Origin: Poecilobothrus nobilitatus
Taxonomy: Eukaryota > Arthropoda > Insecta > Diptera > Dolichopodidae
DNA length: 64,000 bases
Reading direction: 5' to 3'
Assembly: GCA_947095535.1 (NCBI GenBank)
Contig: OX352773.1
Span: 270,560,515 to 270,624,514 of the forward strand
Part shown: positions 62,458-64,000 of the stretch, piece after piece
How the letters are laid out: each line of letters opens with the position of its first letter
How positions within the stretch are numbered: position 1 is the stretch's first letter
Position numbers and translations under genes: made by a program
The notes under the pieces: model-generated
The model's input: the letters and a program-made list of their open reading frames with translations, nothing else
Database searches by the model: none
Told to the model about the DNA's origin: nothing

Positions 62458-63245
62458 GCACATTTCCAAAAAAATTTTGAAAAAATTTGCCTATTAGTTT
62501 CCGTTCGTCCATCTGTTTACAAAACTTCTACACTGTTAATGATAGAGAAAAAAAATGTTAACCATAGATAGGTCTCATAAAAAAAATTAATGTTGTAGAA
62601 GTTAGATCAATTTTTTCGTATAGCCTCATCCATTACGGAACTGCAGCCCCTCAAACTTGGAAATAGCCGTATTTTTAAATGCGTATATAGCTCATGCGCT
62701 ACTTAACATTTTTTCAATTTGAAAACACCGCATTCGACAGGAATTTTTCTTACCTTTATTTAATATTATTTAATATCAAAATTATACAAGTTTTTTAAAT
62801 TTAGTATTTAAATTTACCGTTATGTGAAATCTAAATTTTGCATGATTTTTCTATCTTCATAATTCCGACATGCTTTTAGATAGGGACTAAAAATTTTAAG
62901 GTAAGAAAGAACGTTTAGATTTAGTATAAGTTTCCTCTGAAAAATTTTTTGGACCTCCCCCCCTGTTTTAGAGCTATTTGGGCTCAAAAATTGAAAATTT
63001 GTTATTTTCAGAAACCTGTAACTTAGGCATCTGTGCACATTTTTACTTCGGCAAGATATAAAAATTAAAGCTCCAGTAATATATTCGTGTTAACAGTTTC
63101 TTTTAATTGTTTAGGGTTCCAGACTTACATCCCCTCAAAATTGCAAAAAAGTCCTATTTTCACATATTTTTTTATTATATGAAATTTTCAAATTTTGGTG
63201 CAAGTCACAATTCTAAACAGGTTGTATTATCTTTTGGAAATGTGC
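62458..63245 (-). repeat. family A MITE-like repeat, copy 6, with perfect 14-bp TIRs
   Basis: GCACATTTCCAAAA at 62458-62471 and its exact inverse TTTTGGAAATGTGC at 63232-63245 bound a 788-bp element. ACACC just outside the left and GGTGT just outside the right may extend the inverted repeat. Inverted relative to copies 1, 2 and 5, it shares all landmarks (TTTACAAAACTTCTACACTG, CATCCATTACGGAACTGCAG, CCGTTATGTGAAAT, AGAGCTATTTGGGCTCAAAA, GGTGCAAGTCACAATTCTAAA). A 72-codon open frame inside it (62820-63038) is not conserved as a frame in other copies. Confidence 0.85.
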
Positions 63246-63975
63246 GGTGTTAAGAACAGTTGGTTTACATTCTCCCTTGTTTCCTATCTAATGTATTGAA
63301 GATTGTGTTTTCTTCAATTAAAGTTCCTGATTTTGAGCAAAAAAAAAAAATCATTTAAAAATTTTCATCTTTATCGTTTTATATCTAACATTTATTTTTT
63401 ATTATTATTGATTTTGGTTTGATGTAATTTTAATTCAATTCCATTTAACAATGATGAATAAAATGATTAAAAAAAATAAAAAAAAAATTAGAAAATTTCA
63501 AGGTAATTATGAGAAATTATGAGAATATTTAATTATATATAAGTAATAACATTAAATTTCATTAATAATTAAAGAAATTATTATATCTTATTAGTTTTTA
63601 TTAATAAAATAACTCATCTAATTTGTTACACTTGTATATATGTATATGTTGTTACATGAAATATCAGACAGCTGTCAAGTGTGTACCAGTGTACAACAGG
63701 TTAATGGTTTGAACTTAATTGTTTTAATTTTTATTTTTTTTAATAGAAGCTTATAATTCTGAGAAAATTTGAAAAAAAAAAAAAAAACAACAATATAAGA
63801 GTTATAATAATTTCTTTACAAAGTTGTTTTCTATCAGTACTACATTAATACCACTACTATTTTTGAAAGTAGTTTACAATTTCATTATTTATAATTGATA
63901 TGTTGTAAATTTTTCTAGTTTTTCTGCTTTTTGTATTTTAGCTTTTGTTAGGCGTTTTGTAATTGTTTTTTTTTT

Positions 63976-64000
63976 AATACATTTCCAAAAAAAATTTGAA
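63976..64000 (-). repeat. start of another family A copy at the window edge
   Basis: AATACATTTCCAAAAAAAATTTGAA resembles the left end at 62457 (AGCACATTTCCAAAAAAATTTTGAA). It is truncated by the window end. Confidence 0.5.

Larger units (their letters stand above)
47762..64000 (-). other. dsx intron upstream of the last common exon
   Basis: At least 16.2 kb with no recognisable DM-domain or other dsx exon. It holds two SINEs (50477-50670, 58091-58268), two family A elements (50830-51639, 62458-63245), a possible diverged third (60250-60740) and the start of another at the window end. Similar stretches near 49500-49610 and 53235-53460 share a GTTAGATTTTAGATTT-containing motif and may be a further repeat. 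The remainder is AT-rich with no supported feature. Confidence 0.7.

Noticed and set aside
62820..63038. 72-codon minus-strand frame
   Set aside because: Lies inside family A copy 6, and the frame is not kept in the other copies.

Overview
The window is strongly AT-rich, intron-dominated animal DNA dense in poly(A)/poly(T) runs and AT microsatellites. It reads as the 3' half of the sex-determination gene doublesex (dsx) on the minus strand of a fly (Diptera). Three facts support this. An exon encodes the core of the DSX oligomerisation domain. Two alternative last exons follow it, one like the fly female-specific tail and one like the male-specific tail. A cluster of 13-nt motifs fits the Drosophila dsx repeat element, the Tra/Tra2-bound splicing enhancer. 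A transposon with DINE-1/Helentron-like architecture also fits Diptera.

Layout in transcript order, from high to low coordinates. 47762-64000 is intron upstream of the last common exon; no DM-domain exon is visible there. 47618-47761 is the last common exon. 45837-47617 is the short female intron. 45745-45836 is the female exon's coding part, and its 3' UTR runs on through the enhancer cluster at 44302-44820. 18961-47617 is the male intron of about 28.7 kb, which contains the whole female exon. 18674-18960 is the male coding end. 1-18673 is male 3' UTR and downstream DNA. Both tails continue the same phase-1 codon of the common exon (G|GA gives Gly in female, G|CT gives Ala in male). The male acceptor has a long pyrimidine tract and the female one is weak and A-interrupted, as expected where males splice by default and Tra/Tra2 activates the female exon.

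The rest is mobile-element debris, often nested. There are two tRNA-derived SINE families (one copy with a perfect 20-bp target duplication, and four copies of the other), all in the minus orientation. A family of roughly 0.7-1.0 kb MITE-like elements, here called family A, has at least six copies or fragments. A hAT-type element with an 8-bp target duplication sits inside one family A copy. A DINE-1/Helentron-like element carrying about ten 146-147-bp tandem units sits inside another. Also present are a second DINE-like element, a TIR element with a broken MADF/Myb-like gene, a long-TIR element of about 1 kb, a non-LTR retrotransposon RNase H remnant, a 200-bp tandem duplication, and a 98-bp insertion flanked by 24-bp direct repeats. 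I saw no other convincing protein gene, no functional tRNA or rRNA gene, and no CRISPR. Most long open frames are low-complexity or repeat artefacts.
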